Of a stretch of DNA of 64,000 nt, positions 33,617-42,221 are shown piece after piece (positions within the stretch are counted from its first letter, which is position 1; each line of letters opens with the position of its first letter). The stretch is from Maribacter sp. PR1. GTDB lineage: Bacteria > Bacteroidota > Bacteroidia > Flavobacteriales > Flavobacteriaceae. A program made the position numbers and the translations under genes. Under the pieces are notes generated by a model, which saw nothing but the letters and a program-made list of their open reading frames with translations, ran no database searches and was not told where the DNA came from. The stretch is taken from the NCBI RefSeq assembly GCF_028464145.1, contig NZ_JAQPCG010000004.1, positions 248,001 through 312,000 of the forward strand. The letters run 5' to 3'.

Positions 33617-35710
33617 GTGAGTAAAGCCATTTATATTGCCACCACCGAGCCCAATAGTGGAAAATCAATTGTTTCTTTAGGGTTAATGCAGATTTTACTG
33701 GGGAAAGCGGCAAAAGTTGGTTATTTCAGGCCAATAATAGACGATTTTGAAAAAGGGGACATGGACGGCCACATCCATACCATGATTACCCACTTTGAGT
33801 TGGACCTAGAGTTTAAGGATGCCTATGCCTATACCAGAAGTGAGGTTATAAAACAAAAGAATCTGGATAAGGACGATGAAATTCTTGGCCATATTATACA
33901 CAAATACAAGGCTATAGAAGACCGTTTCGATTTTATCCTTGTCGAAGGAACTGATTTTTCAGGGGAAGGTGCCATAATCGAATGGGACATCAATGTACTC
34001 GTAGCAAAAAATCTGGGTATTCCTACTGTTATCATTGCTAGTGGAACTGGAAAGAGCTTGGACGAACTTGTAGGTAATCTTTTTATGGCCTATGACTCTT
34101 TTAAGGAAAAGGGTGTGGAAGTGTTATTGACCGTGGCCAATAAAGTCGAGCCCGAAAATGTGAATAATGTAATTGCTGGACTACAAAAGAAACTTCCCAA
34201 AAAAGTGCTGGTTGGTGCCATTCCATTGAATCCAATATTAGGAAACCCAACAGTGAAAGAAATTTGCCAAGAACTGGAAGCAAAGGTACTTTTTGGAAAA
34301 GAATTTTTGAACAATCAAGCAGGTGGTTTTAGTGTTGGGGCCATGCAATTAAGGAATTATCTCACCCATCTAAAAAAGGATAGTTTAGTAATTACCCCAG
34401 GAGATCGGGCAGATATTATCTTAGGTGCATTACAGGCAAATATTTCCGCTAATTATCCAAATATTTCCGGAATAGTACTAACAGGGGGATTATTACCGGA
34501 GAAATCTATTGTTAAATTGATCAAAGGGCTCTCGGATATTGTTCCCATACTATCTGTTAAGGAAGGTACTTTTTCTGTCACAAACAGGATTGGAACCATA
34601 CGCCCCAGAATCTACGCGGAAAACACCGAAAAAATCAATACATCCATACAAGAGTTTGAAAAGCATGTTTCTACTACCCAGCTTGCAGAACGGTTGATAA
34701 CATTTAAGGCTGATGGTATTACCCCTAGAATGTTCCAGTACAATCTCTTAAAAAGGGCGAAATCGGCAAAAAAACATATTGTGCTTCCCGAAGGTTCTGA
34801 TGAGCGCATTCTCCTTGCCACAAAGAAATTGATCGATGCAGACGCTGTGACCCTTACTTTATTAGGAAACCCGGTACAGATTAAAAATAAAATCTCAGAG
34901 TTGGACATGGGTCTGGATTCTACATCGATAAACATTATAAATCCTTCGGAATCACCTAATTTCCTAGAGTATGCCACTACCCTTTTTGAGTTAAGAAAAC
35001 ATAAGAACGTAAATCTGGCTATGGCAAAAGACCTGATGGAAGATGTTTCTTATTTTGGTACGATGATGGTATATAAAGGACATGCGGATGGAATGGTATC
35101 CGGTGCGGTACATACCACGCAACACACTATAAGGCCAGCGCTACAATTCATTAAAACCAGGCCGGGTGTTTCTATTGTTTCTTCTGTATTCTTTATGTGC
35201 TTGCCCAACAGAGTTACCATTTTCGGGGACTGTGCCATCAACCCCAACCCAACCGCGGAGCAACTTTCGGAAATTGCTATTTCATCTGCTTCTACAAGTA
35301 TCGCTTTTGGTATTGAACCCAAAATAGCCATGCTATCCTATTCTTCCGGGGCATCAGGCATTGGTGAAGACGTGGACCGTGTGCGAAAAGCGACTGAAAT
35401 CATCAAGAAAAAAAGACCAGAACTTAAAGTTGAAGGCCCCATACAATATGATGCCGCCGTTGACAGTAAAGTGGGTCTTGCCAAACTACCGGATTCACAA
35501 GTAGCAGGCCAGGCAAGTGTGTTTATATTTCCCGATCTAAATACAGGAAACAATACGTATAAAGCCGTACAACGCGAAACGGGAGCATTAGCTATAGGCC
35601 CAATGTTGCAAGGACTTAACAAACCTGTAAATGATTTAAGTCGAGGGTGTACCGTAGAAGACATTTTTAACACGGTTATCATTACGGCCATACAAGCTCA
35701 AGGTATTTAA
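33617..35710 (+). CDS. pta: Phosphate acetyltransferase (long type)
   Basis: The 697-residue enzyme interconverts acetyl-CoA and acetyl phosphate. It has an N-terminal P-loop BioD-like domain (A-T-T-E-P-N-S-G-K-S near 8-17), a DRTGG domain (about 220-330, with T-P-G-D-R-A-D-I-I) and the C-terminal PTA catalytic domain (from about 375; K-K-H-I-V-L-P-E-G-S-D-E-R, S-S-G-A-S-G-I-G). The start is GTG at 33617, giving M-S-K-A-I-Y-I-A. It forms an operon with ackA. Confidence 0.95.
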   Translation: MSKAIYIATTEPNSGKSIVSLGLMQILLGKAAKVGYFRPIIDDFEKGDMDGHIHTMITHFELDLEFKDAYAYTRSEVIKQKNLDKDDEILGHIIHKYKAIEDRFDFILVEGTDFSGEGAIIEWDINVLVAKNLGIPTVIIASGTGKSLDELVGNLFMAYDSFKEKGVEVLLTVANKVEPENVNNVIAGLQKKLPKKVLVGAIPLNPILGNPTVKEICQELEAKVLFGKEFLNNQAGGFSVGAMQLRNYLTHLKKDSLVITPGDRADIILGALQANISANYPNISGIVLTGGLLPEKSIVKLIKGLSDIVPILSVKEGTFSVTNRIGTIRPRIYAENTEKINTSIQEFEKHVSTTQLAERLITFKADGITPRMFQYNLLKRAKSAKKHIVLPEGSDERILLATKKLIDADAVTLTLLGNPVQIKNKISELDMGLDSTSINIINPSESPNFLEYATTLFELRKHKNVNLAMAKDLMEDVSYFGTMMVYKGHADGMVSGAVHTTQHTIRPALQFIKTRPGVSIVSSVFFMCLPNRVTIFGDCAINPNPTAEQLSEIAISSASTSIAFGIEPKIAMLSYSSGASGIGEDVDRVRKATEIIKKKRPELKVEGPIQYDAAVDSKVGLAKLPDSQVAGQASVFIFPDLNTGNNTYKAVQRETGALAIGPMLQGLNKPVNDLSRGCTVEDIFNTVIITAIQAQGI

Positions 35711-35718
35711 AAATCCTT

Positions 35719-36912
35719 ATGGAAAATATGAAAGTACTTGTTCTCAATTCCGGAAGTTCCTCTATAAAATTCAAACTTTTGCAAATGCCTTTGGAAAAGG
35801 TAATCTGTTACGGAATGGTGGAGCGTATAGGTGATGAAGATGCTCTTATGTGCTATAAAAAAGATACAATCAATATTCAAAAAACCATTTCAATAAAGAA
35901 ACATAGTGATGGTTTAAACCTAATTGCCCGTTATTTGGTTCATCCAGAAAAAGGAGCAATTAAAAATCCGCAAGAAATTTATGCAGTTGGTCACAGGGTA
36001 GTACATGGTGGCGATTCCTTCGCGGAAACGACTTTAATTACCGATGCTGTAAAAAAACAAATTAAAAACTATTCTGTACTGGCCCTTTTGCACAATCCCC
36101 CAAATCTGGAAGGTATTGAAATTTCAGAAAAATTATTTCCGAAAGCCAAACAGGTGGCTATATTCGACACGGCCTTTCATCAAACCATGCCGATAAAAGC
36201 TAGAAAGTATGCCATTCCCAATAAATTTTATACCGAAGACGACATTCAGGTATATGGGTTCCATGGTACCAGCCATAAATACGTTTCCGAAAAAGCCATA
36301 GAATATCTTGGCATGGATACATCAAAGATAATATCCATCCACTTAGGAAATGGCTGTAGCATAACGGCTTTAGTTAACGGCCAAAGTGTGGACCACAGTT
36401 TGGGGTTTGCCCCTTCTAATGGCCTGATCATGGGCTCACGTAGTGGCGATATAGACCATGCAATCATTTTTCATATGGTACATAGTTTAGGATATTCCCT
36501 GGAAGAGGTAAAAGAAGTATTGAACAAAGAAAGTGGTATGTTAGGCCTAACAGGATTTAATGATTTGCGCGACATTCAATCAAAAGCCGAAAAGGGTAAC
36601 AAAGATTGCCAATTAGCGCTTGATATGAACGCATATCGAATTAAAAAATATATTGGAGCGTATACCGCTGCAATGAACGGACTTGATGCTCTTATTTTTA
36701 CTGCTGGAATTGGGGAGAACTCCTGCTTAATTCGAAGACTTGCCTGTTTGGATATGGATTACCTAGGTATTGAATTGGATTTAGTCAAAAATGAAAAAAA
36801 GTCAAGTTTGTTACGTGAAATAAATACCGATTGTTCCAAAGTCAAGATTTTGGTCATTCCTACCAATGAGGAATTGGAGATTGCAAAGCAAGTATATAAA
36901 TTACTTTCATAG
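35719..36912 (+). CDS. ackA: Acetate kinase
   Basis: The 397-residue kinase shows L-V-L-N-S-G-S-S-S-I-K-F at the N-terminus, V-G-H-R-V-V-H-G-G, H-L-G-N-G-C-S-I and F-T-A-G-I-G-E-N, the ASKHA signatures of acetate kinase. Eight bases after pta; together they make ATP by substrate-level phosphorylation from acetyl-CoA, useful when respiration fails. A second in-frame ATG at 35728 fits the family start equally well. Confidence 0.95.
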   Translation: MENMKVLVLNSGSSSIKFKLLQMPLEKVICYGMVERIGDEDALMCYKKDTINIQKTISIKKHSDGLNLIARYLVHPEKGAIKNPQEIYAVGHRVVHGGDSFAETTLITDAVKKQIKNYSVLALLHNPPNLEGIEISEKLFPKAKQVAIFDTAFHQTMPIKARKYAIPNKFYTEDDIQVYGFHGTSHKYVSEKAIEYLGMDTSKIISIHLGNGCSITALVNGQSVDHSLGFAPSNGLIMGSRSGDIDHAIIFHMVHSLGYSLEEVKEVLNKESGMLGLTGFNDLRDIQSKAEKGNKDCQLALDMNAYRIKKYIGAYTAAMNGLDALIFTAGIGENSCLIRRLACLDMDYLGIELDLVKNEKKSSLLREINTDCSKVKILVIPTNEELEIAKQVYKLLS

Positions 36913-36924
36913 TCATTTATTGTT

Positions 36925-37300
36925 TCATATAGCAGTCCTATTGCTCCTTCGCCTATTCGTATTATTTTCTTCATGATATCTTCGGATATTATCGGCGCTA
37001 TAATTTTGAACTCGTTCGTAACGTGAACGCATTAAATTTACATTCCTATATTTTGGTGGCAACTCATTTCTACGTACCCAAACACCCCCCTCCAAATAAA
37101 TATAAGTTCTTGCATACAAGTCATAATACATGGTAAACTCAGGAAAATAAACGTATCTAACCACTTCTAGCCTTTTAGGATAGAACCATGGTGGTGGCGG
37201 ATTATTCCCCTTTGAAGTTATAACAACTGGACCACAGCTGGCAAATTGCGAAAAAAACAATTGTTATCAGTAGCGACTTACTTAATTTTCTTTGTTTCAT
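36925..37300 (-). pseudogene. Small lipoprotein gene with frameshift in a T7 run
   Basis: From 37260 to 36925 one frame reads a lipobox F-A-S-C-G, then a basic, tyrosine-rich, P-P-P-P-W-F-Y-P-containing mature part of about 100 residues. That frame has TAA two codons before its only start-like codon (TTG). Reading from ATG 37300 gives a fine signal peptide (MKQRKLSKSLLITIVF) in another frame. Removing one T from the T7 run at 37251-37257 joins them into a normal lipoprotein. Either a sequencing error, a recent mutation, or a phase-variable switch. Function unknown. Confidence 0.7.
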
Positions 37301-37319
37301 AAACTCTATTTTAGGAATT

Positions 37320-37574
37320 ATTAATAGAATAGAAATAGCCCCTGAAACAAAAGTCAACAATATTAAAAGTCAAATTACAAAAGCCTCGGAGCGCTTGGTA
37401 AATCTGGAAGCTAAAGCCATACAGGTGCAGGTAGATGGAGATACGGTACAGCTAAAGGGAAGGGTTCATTCATTTAATGAAAGGGAACTTGCAGAAAAAA
37501 CCGCTTATAAAGCACTTGGCCTGCGGCATGTTCAAAATGATATTGTAGTACAGTACTATCCTGAATTTGTTTAG
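37320..37574 (+). pseudogene. C-terminal BON-domain remnant
   Basis: An open stretch of 84 codons ending at TAG 37572 reads as the last BON domain of an OsmY-like multi-BON protein: I-Q-V-Q-V-D-G-D-T-V-Q-L-K-G-R-V-H-S, E-K-T-A-Y-K-A-L-G-L-R-H-V-Q-N-D-I. There is no ATG in frame, and the sequence upstream runs into the divergent lipoprotein gene. The 5' part (signal peptide and earlier BON domains) is gone, so this is a truncated relic of an envelope stress gene. Confidence 0.7.
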
Positions 37575-37601
37575 TGGAAAAAAATAAAAAAAACGACTAA
37601 A

Positions 37602-37645
37602 CTGACCTAGGTCATTTTGTACAAAAAAATAGCAATATACTTTAG
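37602..37645 (+). promoter_or_regulatory. Box-controlled promoter of putative small RNA
   Basis: Box CTGACCTAGGTCAT (37602-37615, one position off) and -7 element TACTTTAG (37638-37645, one mismatch) at the standard offset. No convincing coding gene starts within 700 bp downstream. Confidence 0.7.
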
Positions 37646-37648
37646 CAT

Positions 37649-37867
37649 TGTATTAAAAGAGAAAAAGTTCATCGGAAAATATAATATACTTAGTATTCGA
37701 TTCGAAAACTAAGCTGTTAGATAAGAAGAGGTTACAAAAATCTATTTTAAACCATTTGTATCTCGAACGGATGTAGCAATGTATACCAGTAGGATTAATG
37801 TAAGTGGAAATTGGGTTGAAGAACATCTTCTAGGAAACCGAGGCACTTCGGTACCTCGGTTTCTTTT
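37649..37867 (+). ncRNA. Putative small RNA under the island regulator
   Basis: Predicted start about 37649 from the promoter position; 3' end at the strong terminator 37834-37867, giving roughly 220 nt. The only ATG ORF (37779-37889, 36 codons) runs through the terminator and is not family-like. A promoter of the regulon followed by a UUCG-capped terminator and no gene is best explained by a regulatory RNA. Confidence 0.55.
37834..37867 (+). terminator. Intrinsic terminator of putative small RNA
   Basis: GAAACCGAGG pairs perfectly with CCTCGGTTTC; the inner CAC/GTA segment is capped by a stable C(TTCG)G tetraloop, and T4 follows. Confidence 0.9.
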
Positions 37868-38021
37868 AATATATGTTATTGGCCTTTAGCTCCGATAGGA
37901 AAACAGGCCATAGTGTAACGGGAGATTCATTTAGTACCAAAATCAACTTTTAAGTCATTTTAGAAAAAAAGCGATTTACGAGCTAGATAGAAAGCATAAA
38001 CAATTTCAAACGTTTCACGGA

Positions 38022-38050
38022 AACAGGAGATTTAGTTCTCCTGTTTTTTT
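38022..38050 (+). terminator. Second intrinsic terminator
   Basis: AACAGGAGA pairs with TCTCCTGTT (9 bp) around TTTAGT, followed by a T run. The 150 bp between the two terminators carries no ORF but a GGCCT...AGGCC hairpin (37881-37909), so a second small RNA or a read-through form of the first is possible. Confidence 0.85.
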
Positions 38051-38271
38051 ATGTGGTATTGGCAATAAAATCGTCAAAATTATCTTCTAAAACTGATTCC
38101 AAAAAACATTCATTATTCTAGTTGAAAAGGTTTTCATACAAAAACCTTTATGTAATGCCCTAACTTTTAAGTGAATCCCCAAAACTCAACAATTTCAAAG
38201 AGGCCAAATCAAGAATGTTTACAACAAATAAACATTAATTAATACCACATAAAGCATCAAACTGACGAAGT

Positions 38272-38315
38272 ATGACCAAAGTCATTTCATGTACATTTTT
38301 TCCGACCTATTTTTA
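38272..38315 (+). promoter_or_regulatory. Box-controlled promoter for YtxH/holin operon
   Basis: Perfect box ATGACCAAAGTCAT (38272-38285) and -7 element TATTTTTA (38308-38315, one mismatch). Confidence 0.8.
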
Positions 38316-38358
38316 GATAGAAAAGTTAATCAACATAATAATTTAAATACCAATAAGT

Positions 38359-38688
38359 ATGACAAACGATAGCGGAAATGTTTTACTGGCACTATTAACA
38401 GGGGCCGCCATAGGTGCGGGAATAGGAATTCTTTATGCTCCCGATAAAGGCGTTGAGACACGCCATAAAATTAAAAGGAAAGTTGACGATACCACTCACG
38501 ATCTTGCCGAGCGTATCTCTCACGCAAAAGATGAACTTACAAAATCGGCAAACGAAAAAAAAGATGCTTTCGATAGAAAATTGGATGAAGCCATCTCAAC
38601 CATGAGCTACAAGGCGGATGATATTATAGAAAATCTAGAACGTAAACTTGAAGAGCTTAAAAAGAAGAATGCCCAATTACAAAAATAG
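38359..38688 (+). CDS. YtxH-domain stress protein
   Basis: The 109-residue protein has one N-terminal hydrophobic segment rich in Gly/Ala (L-L-A-L-L-T-G-A-A-I-G-A-G-I-G-I-L-Y-A-P near 8-27), the YtxH signature, then a long charged helix or coiled coil. YtxH-like proteins are general-stress membrane proteins. First gene of a three-gene unit with a holin-like protein and a small helical protein. Confidence 0.88.
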   Translation: MTNDSGNVLLALLTGAAIGAGIGILYAPDKGVETRHKIKRKVDDTTHDLAERISHAKDELTKSANEKKDAFDRKLDEAISTMSYKADDIIENLERKLEELKKKNAQLQK

Positions 38689-38693
38689 CTAAC

Positions 38694-39044
38694 ATGGCTT
38701 TTGAAGAATTCAAAGAAGACCTCATGGGTGCGGAAGCCGATATGAGGTCCTATGTGGAGACCAGCGACGAGTATCTGAGACTCAGAATATTTAAGGTTCT
38801 TATGCTTTTTGTTACGTCAATCGCTCAATCATTGCTCATCGGTATTGGTTCCGTTTTTGCTTTACTCTTTTTATCGTTCGCCGCCTGCTTGGCAATTTCA
38901 GAATCCTTGGACAGTTATTATAGCGGTTTTATCCTAGTTGGCATTTTTTATGTACTTGTAGGCATTTTGTTCTATGTTTTCAGAAAGAAACTGAACGCTC
39001 CCATCCTAAAGAAATTTTCAAAATATTATTTCGAACAATCATGA
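38694..39044 (+). CDS. Phage-holin-like family membrane protein (DUF1469 type)
   Basis: The 116-residue protein has an acidic N-terminus and two hydrophobic hairpin segments (about 42-68 and 78-100), the layout of the Actinobacterial holin-X/DUF1469 family. Despite the name these are stress-linked membrane proteins, commonly next to YtxH proteins. It starts 5 bp after ytxH and its stop overlaps the next start (ATGA). Confidence 0.82.
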   Translation: MAFEEFKEDLMGAEADMRSYVETSDEYLRLRIFKVLMLFVTSIAQSLLIGIGSVFALLFLSFAACLAISESLDSYYSGFILVGIFYVLVGILFYVFRKKLNAPILKKFSKYYFEQS

Positions 39045-39286
39045 AAAAGGAGTACAGTTCATTTAAAGAAGTAGATACACGATTAAAGATACTAAAGCTA
39101 CAGCGGGAAATTGATCAGGAAAGCCTCAAACTTCATTATTACCATGCCAAGACAGATTTGGCTCCATTGAATTTAATAAAAAGTGTAGGTACGAATATTG
39201 GAACGAACAATACCTGGAAAAATTTGCTTTTGGCCTATTTCGCAAAAAAGGTAGTTGGCTTGATTCGTAAAAGGCGTCAATCATAA
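39041..39286 (+). CDS. Small helical protein (DUF6327-like)
   Basis: The 81-residue protein has a conserved F-K-E-V-D-T-R-L-K-I-L-K-L-Q-R-E-I-D-Q-E helix followed by a basic C-terminus (I-R-K-R-R-Q-S). It resembles the small flavobacterial family usually found third in YtxH-holin operons. Translationally coupled by a 4-bp overlap. The role is probably at the membrane, but not known. Confidence 0.7.
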   Translation: MKKEYSSFKEVDTRLKILKLQREIDQESLKLHYYHAKTDLAPLNLIKSVGTNIGTNNTWKNLLLAYFAKKVVGLIRKRRQS

Positions 39287-39301
39287 ATTCAATTTTATTT
39301 T

Positions 39302-40372
39302 TCATCCGGAATCCGCAACATTTTCTAGTTCTTTTTTATTCAAAATAACAATTCTTCTACTGCGATCTGTGGTAATTAAACCTTCATCCTTAAAATCAGA
39401 AAGGGTGCGAATGGCTGTTTCTGTAGCCGTACCTATCATGCCAGCAAAATCTTCACGGGGAATAGACTTCCCATCTTCCGGTTTGTCTTTAATCAATCCC
39501 TTCTCATATAGCTCCAAGAGAGCCTTTGCGGCACGTTTTCGCACCGAGGCAAAAGCCATATCTACCAATTGTGTCTGAACATTAATTAGATTATTTGAAA
39601 TGATATTGATGAATTTTTGGGAGACCATGGGGTTACCATATAAAAGTTTTAGAAAATCTTTTTTTGGTATCGCACCAATTTCGGCATCCTCCAAAACAAC
39701 TGCATTCTCTACATAGGTCCCTGCCGCATGCAGTAGGGACAATTGTCCTATAAAGTCACCAGGGCCATAAATCCCAGTAACCAGTTCTTTACCAGACTCA
39801 GTACCCTTGTAAGTTTTTATAGCTCCGCTTAAGATAAAATAGAGCGATTGTGCATTATCTCCCTCCCAAAAAATTATTTCCTTTTTTTCAAATTGCTTTG
39901 CGGTACGGTTTTTAGAAAGTCCTTCTAAATCAACATATTCTGAAGCTTCCACCAAAAATGATTGGATACCCTCTAGTTTTTTTGAAATTTCCTTTTCTAA
40001 ATTGTCATGCTTTTTCAAACGACAAGAAATCGCATCCAATAATTCTTCCTCTTCGAAAGGTTTGGTCAAATAATCATCGGCACCAAGGTTCATCCCCATC
40101 CGCCTATCCGACCTATCTGTTTTTGCCGTTAGGAAAATAAATGGAGTACTTGCCGTTCCAATATTATTGGCCAAAGACTGCAACACCTCGTATCCATCTA
40201 TTTGTGGCATCATAATATCGCATAGTACCAAGTCCGGCAAAAATTCCATGGCCTTTTCCAATCCAATTTTACCGTTCTCTGCAGTTATTACGTTATAATT
40301 GGCCAAAGCCATTATCTCTGCCGTATTTTCCCTTACAGTTTCATTGTCTTCTATTAATAGTATTGTTTTCAT
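39302..40372 (-). CDS. REC-CRP/FNR fusion transcription factor
   Basis: The 356-residue protein joins a response-regulator receiver (1-120; phosphoacceptor Asp52 in L-C-D-I-M-M-P, D9, K in L-T-K-P) to a cyclic-nucleotide-binding-like domain (about 160-280; Y-F-I-L-S-G-A-I, G-D-F-I-G-Q) and a CRP-type HTH (about 285-350). The recognition helix reads T-A-T-E-T-A-I-R-T-L, keeping the Glu and Arg that contact the TGA core in FNR/CRP but with Ile where FNR has Ser. It has none of the Fe-S cysteines of FNR, so phosphorylation should be its input. No kinase is adjacent. A left-facing promoter of the same regulon lies upstream, suggesting autoregulation. Confidence 0.88.
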   Translation of the reverse strand: MKTILLIEDNETVRENTAEIMALANYNVITAENGKIGLEKAMEFLPDLVLCDIMMPQIDGYEVLQSLANNIGTASTPFIFLTAKTDRSDRRMGMNLGADDYLTKPFEEEELLDAISCRLKKHDNLEKEISKKLEGIQSFLVEASEYVDLEGLSKNRTAKQFEKKEIIFWEGDNAQSLYFILSGAIKTYKGTESGKELVTGIYGPGDFIGQLSLLHAAGTYVENAVVLEDAEIGAIPKKDFLKLLYGNPMVSQKFINIISNNLINVQTQLVDMAFASVRKRAAKALLELYEKGLIKDKPEDGKSIPREDFAGMIGTATETAIRTLSDFKDEGLITTDRSRRIVILNKKELENVADSG

Positions 40373-40561
40373 TTTCTTCTATATTTAAGGGAAACCAAAC
40401 GGTTATAGTACTACTTGTACCGGTTGTATTTAAAAAGTTGATACTTCCTTTCGTTAATTCCCTATACATTTAACCAGTTGAAAACCAAGACCAGTTCTTT
40501 GTAATTTTATTGCGCTACCTAAAAGAAAAAAATAGCGCTGAACTTTCTGTACATTGCTAAA

Positions 40562-40605
40562 TAAATATATTACAGATATTTAGGTCAGGAAATGACATCA
40601 GTCAT
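40562..40605 (-). promoter_or_regulatory. Candidate autoregulatory promoter of REC-CRP gene
   Basis: Perfect box ATGACATCAGTCAT (40592-40605) with left-facing TATATTTA (40569-40562, one mismatch). It would give a leader of about 185 nt. Confidence 0.6.
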
Positions 40606-40627
40606 ATTGAGGGTACCAAAACCTAAT

Positions 40628-40671
40628 ATGATGATTATCATATTAACCAAGGAGCTTGCTAATTATTTTTG
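40628..40671 (+). promoter_or_regulatory. Box-controlled promoter for patatin gene
   Basis: Perfect palindrome ATGATGATTATCAT (40628-40641) with perfect -7 TATTTTTG (40664-40671). It shows that ATGAT...ATCAT half-sites also count as boxes. Confidence 0.8.
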
Positions 40672-40696
40672 ATCGAGCTTTGAAAAAAAGTCGAGT

Positions 40697-41491
40697 ATGA
40701 ATATAGGTTTGGTACTTTCAGGTGGGGGCATACGGGGTGTAGCACATATTGGTGCAATCAAGGCGCTTGAGGAATTTGGTATTCGTCCATCCCATATTGC
40801 TGGTACCAGTGCAGGTGCCATTGTAGGCGCACTTTACGCTGGCGGTTGCAATTGGGAGGAAATATTGGATTTTTTTAAAACAACTCAAATTTTCAGTATT
40901 AAAAAATATGCAAGAAGCAAACCAGGGTTTGTGGATACTGAGAAATTCTATGACCATTTAAAGTCCTACTTACCTGAAGACAATTTTGCATCATTGGAGA
41001 TTCCCTTATATGTCACCGCCACTAATCTTTTGGACGGTACCCTAAAAGTCTTTAACCATGGAGAACTTATTAAACCAGTTTTGGCATCGGCCGCCGTTCC
41101 AGGGTTATTTGCGCCAGTTCTATTTAAGAAAGGTTATTATGTGGATGGGGGTACATTAAACAATTTTCCTGTGGATCTCATTAAAAAATATTGTGATCAA
41201 ATTGTGGGTGTCTATGTAAACCCCTTTGAAAAAATGAAGAAGACTGATCTTAAGCATGCCCACAATGTATTGGAACGTGCCTATCATATAATGGTAGCTA
41301 ACGAAACCGTTCTTAAGTTTGAAGAATGTGATGTTTTGATTAGGCCAGAGCACATGGCAGACTTTAGTATGTTTTCCCTAAAGAATATGGATACCCTTTT
41401 TGAATTGGGATACGAATCGGCCAAGGAAGCCCTTATAAATAGCGATATTCATAAAAGTCTTGAAAAGATGGACAGTTCTAAAACGAACTAG
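40697..41491 (+). CDS. Patatin-like phospholipase
   Basis: The 264-residue RssA-type protein has the oxyanion G-G-G-I-R-G near 10-15, nucleophile G-T-S-A-G (Ser about 39) and catalytic D-G-G near 155. It should hydrolyse acyl lipids, cytoplasmic or membrane-associated. Under control of a perfect box, convergent with hsp20. Lipid remodelling in stress is a reasonable role. Confidence 0.9.
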   Translation: MNIGLVLSGGGIRGVAHIGAIKALEEFGIRPSHIAGTSAGAIVGALYAGGCNWEEILDFFKTTQIFSIKKYARSKPGFVDTEKFYDHLKSYLPEDNFASLEIPLYVTATNLLDGTLKVFNHGELIKPVLASAAVPGLFAPVLFKKGYYVDGGTLNNFPVDLIKKYCDQIVGVYVNPFEKMKKTDLKHAHNVLERAYHIMVANETVLKFEECDVLIRPEHMADFSMFSLKNMDTLFELGYESAKEALINSDIHKSLEKMDSSKTN

Positions 41492-41624
41492 GTACTAAAT
41501 CGTATTTCTAAACTTTGTACCGCTATCCATATTGTATTAAAATTTCTTTTCTCCGGAAAAAAAAAGAAAAATATGAAAATGTTCTAAGTCTTATAGGACA
41601 CAAACGGATAAAAATTGGAAATTG

Positions 41625-41687
41625 GTAACCCATCCCATATAAACCACTTTTGAATAGACACTATTGGATTATATGGGAGGGGGTTAC
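41625..41687. repeat. Long imperfect inverted repeat between patatin and hsp20
   Basis: GTAACCC-A-TCCCATATAA (41625-41642) pairs with TTATATGGGA-GG-GGGTTAC (41669-41687): 17 base pairs with one small internal loop and a 26-nt apical loop. No T run follows on either side, so it is an unusual terminator or a small repeat-element relic. Confidence 0.55.
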
Positions 41688-41717
41688 TATTGATAAAAGC
41701 TTATCAAAAAAATTATT

Positions 41718-42182
41718 TTATGAAATCTGTACTTTTTTAGGCGGTAGTTTTTTTGCTTCTTCCTTTTTGGCTAGGTTAAAACTTAAGATACCATCGTTGT
41801 ATTTGGCTTTGATAGCTTCTTGTTTAACACTTTCGGGCAATTGTAAAGAGCGCTGGAAAGCGTTGTAACTAAATTCTTTCCGTGTATAATTGTCCTCTTT
41901 CTCCTCATCTGAAACGGACTTTTCAGCAGAGATATTTAAACAACCGTCTTCAATGGTTACTTCAAAATCTTTTTTGGCAAACCCGGGTGCAGCCAATTCA
42001 ATTTCGAACGTATCATCGGTTTCCTTTATGTTCAATGCAGGTTCTGATCTTTTACCGTTCCAGAATTGATCCGGTATCATATCCCTCACCCATCTACGGT
42101 TATCAAAGAAATCGTCCATATCAAAAAAATCTTGGGTAATAAGGTTTCCAAAGGGTCTTCTTTTAAATTTTACGAGTGACAT
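41718..42182 (-). CDS. Hsp20 small heat-shock protein
   Basis: The 154-residue alpha-crystallin-type chaperone has the core P-A-L-N-I-K-E-T-D-D-T-F-E-I-E-L-A-A-P-G-F and G-I-L-S-F-N-L-A-K-K. It binds unfolding proteins. It is transcribed from a box shared with the divergent P-type ATPase. Confidence 0.93.
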   Translation of the reverse strand: MSLVKFKRRPFGNLITQDFFDMDDFFDNRRWVRDMIPDQFWNGKRSEPALNIKETDDTFEIELAAPGFAKKDFEVTIEDGCLNISAEKSVSDEEKEDNYTRKEFSYNAFQRSLQLPESVKQEAIKAKYNDGILSFNLAKKEEAKKLPPKKVQIS

Positions 42183-42221
42183 AACATTTATATTTTAAGG
42201 TTATACATTAAATTTATGACT

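Noticed and set aside
37779-37889. 36-codon ORF within the small RNA
   Set aside because: It runs through the 37834-37867 terminator stem and ends downstream of the T run, so it would be cut off in most transcripts. Left as an alternative only.
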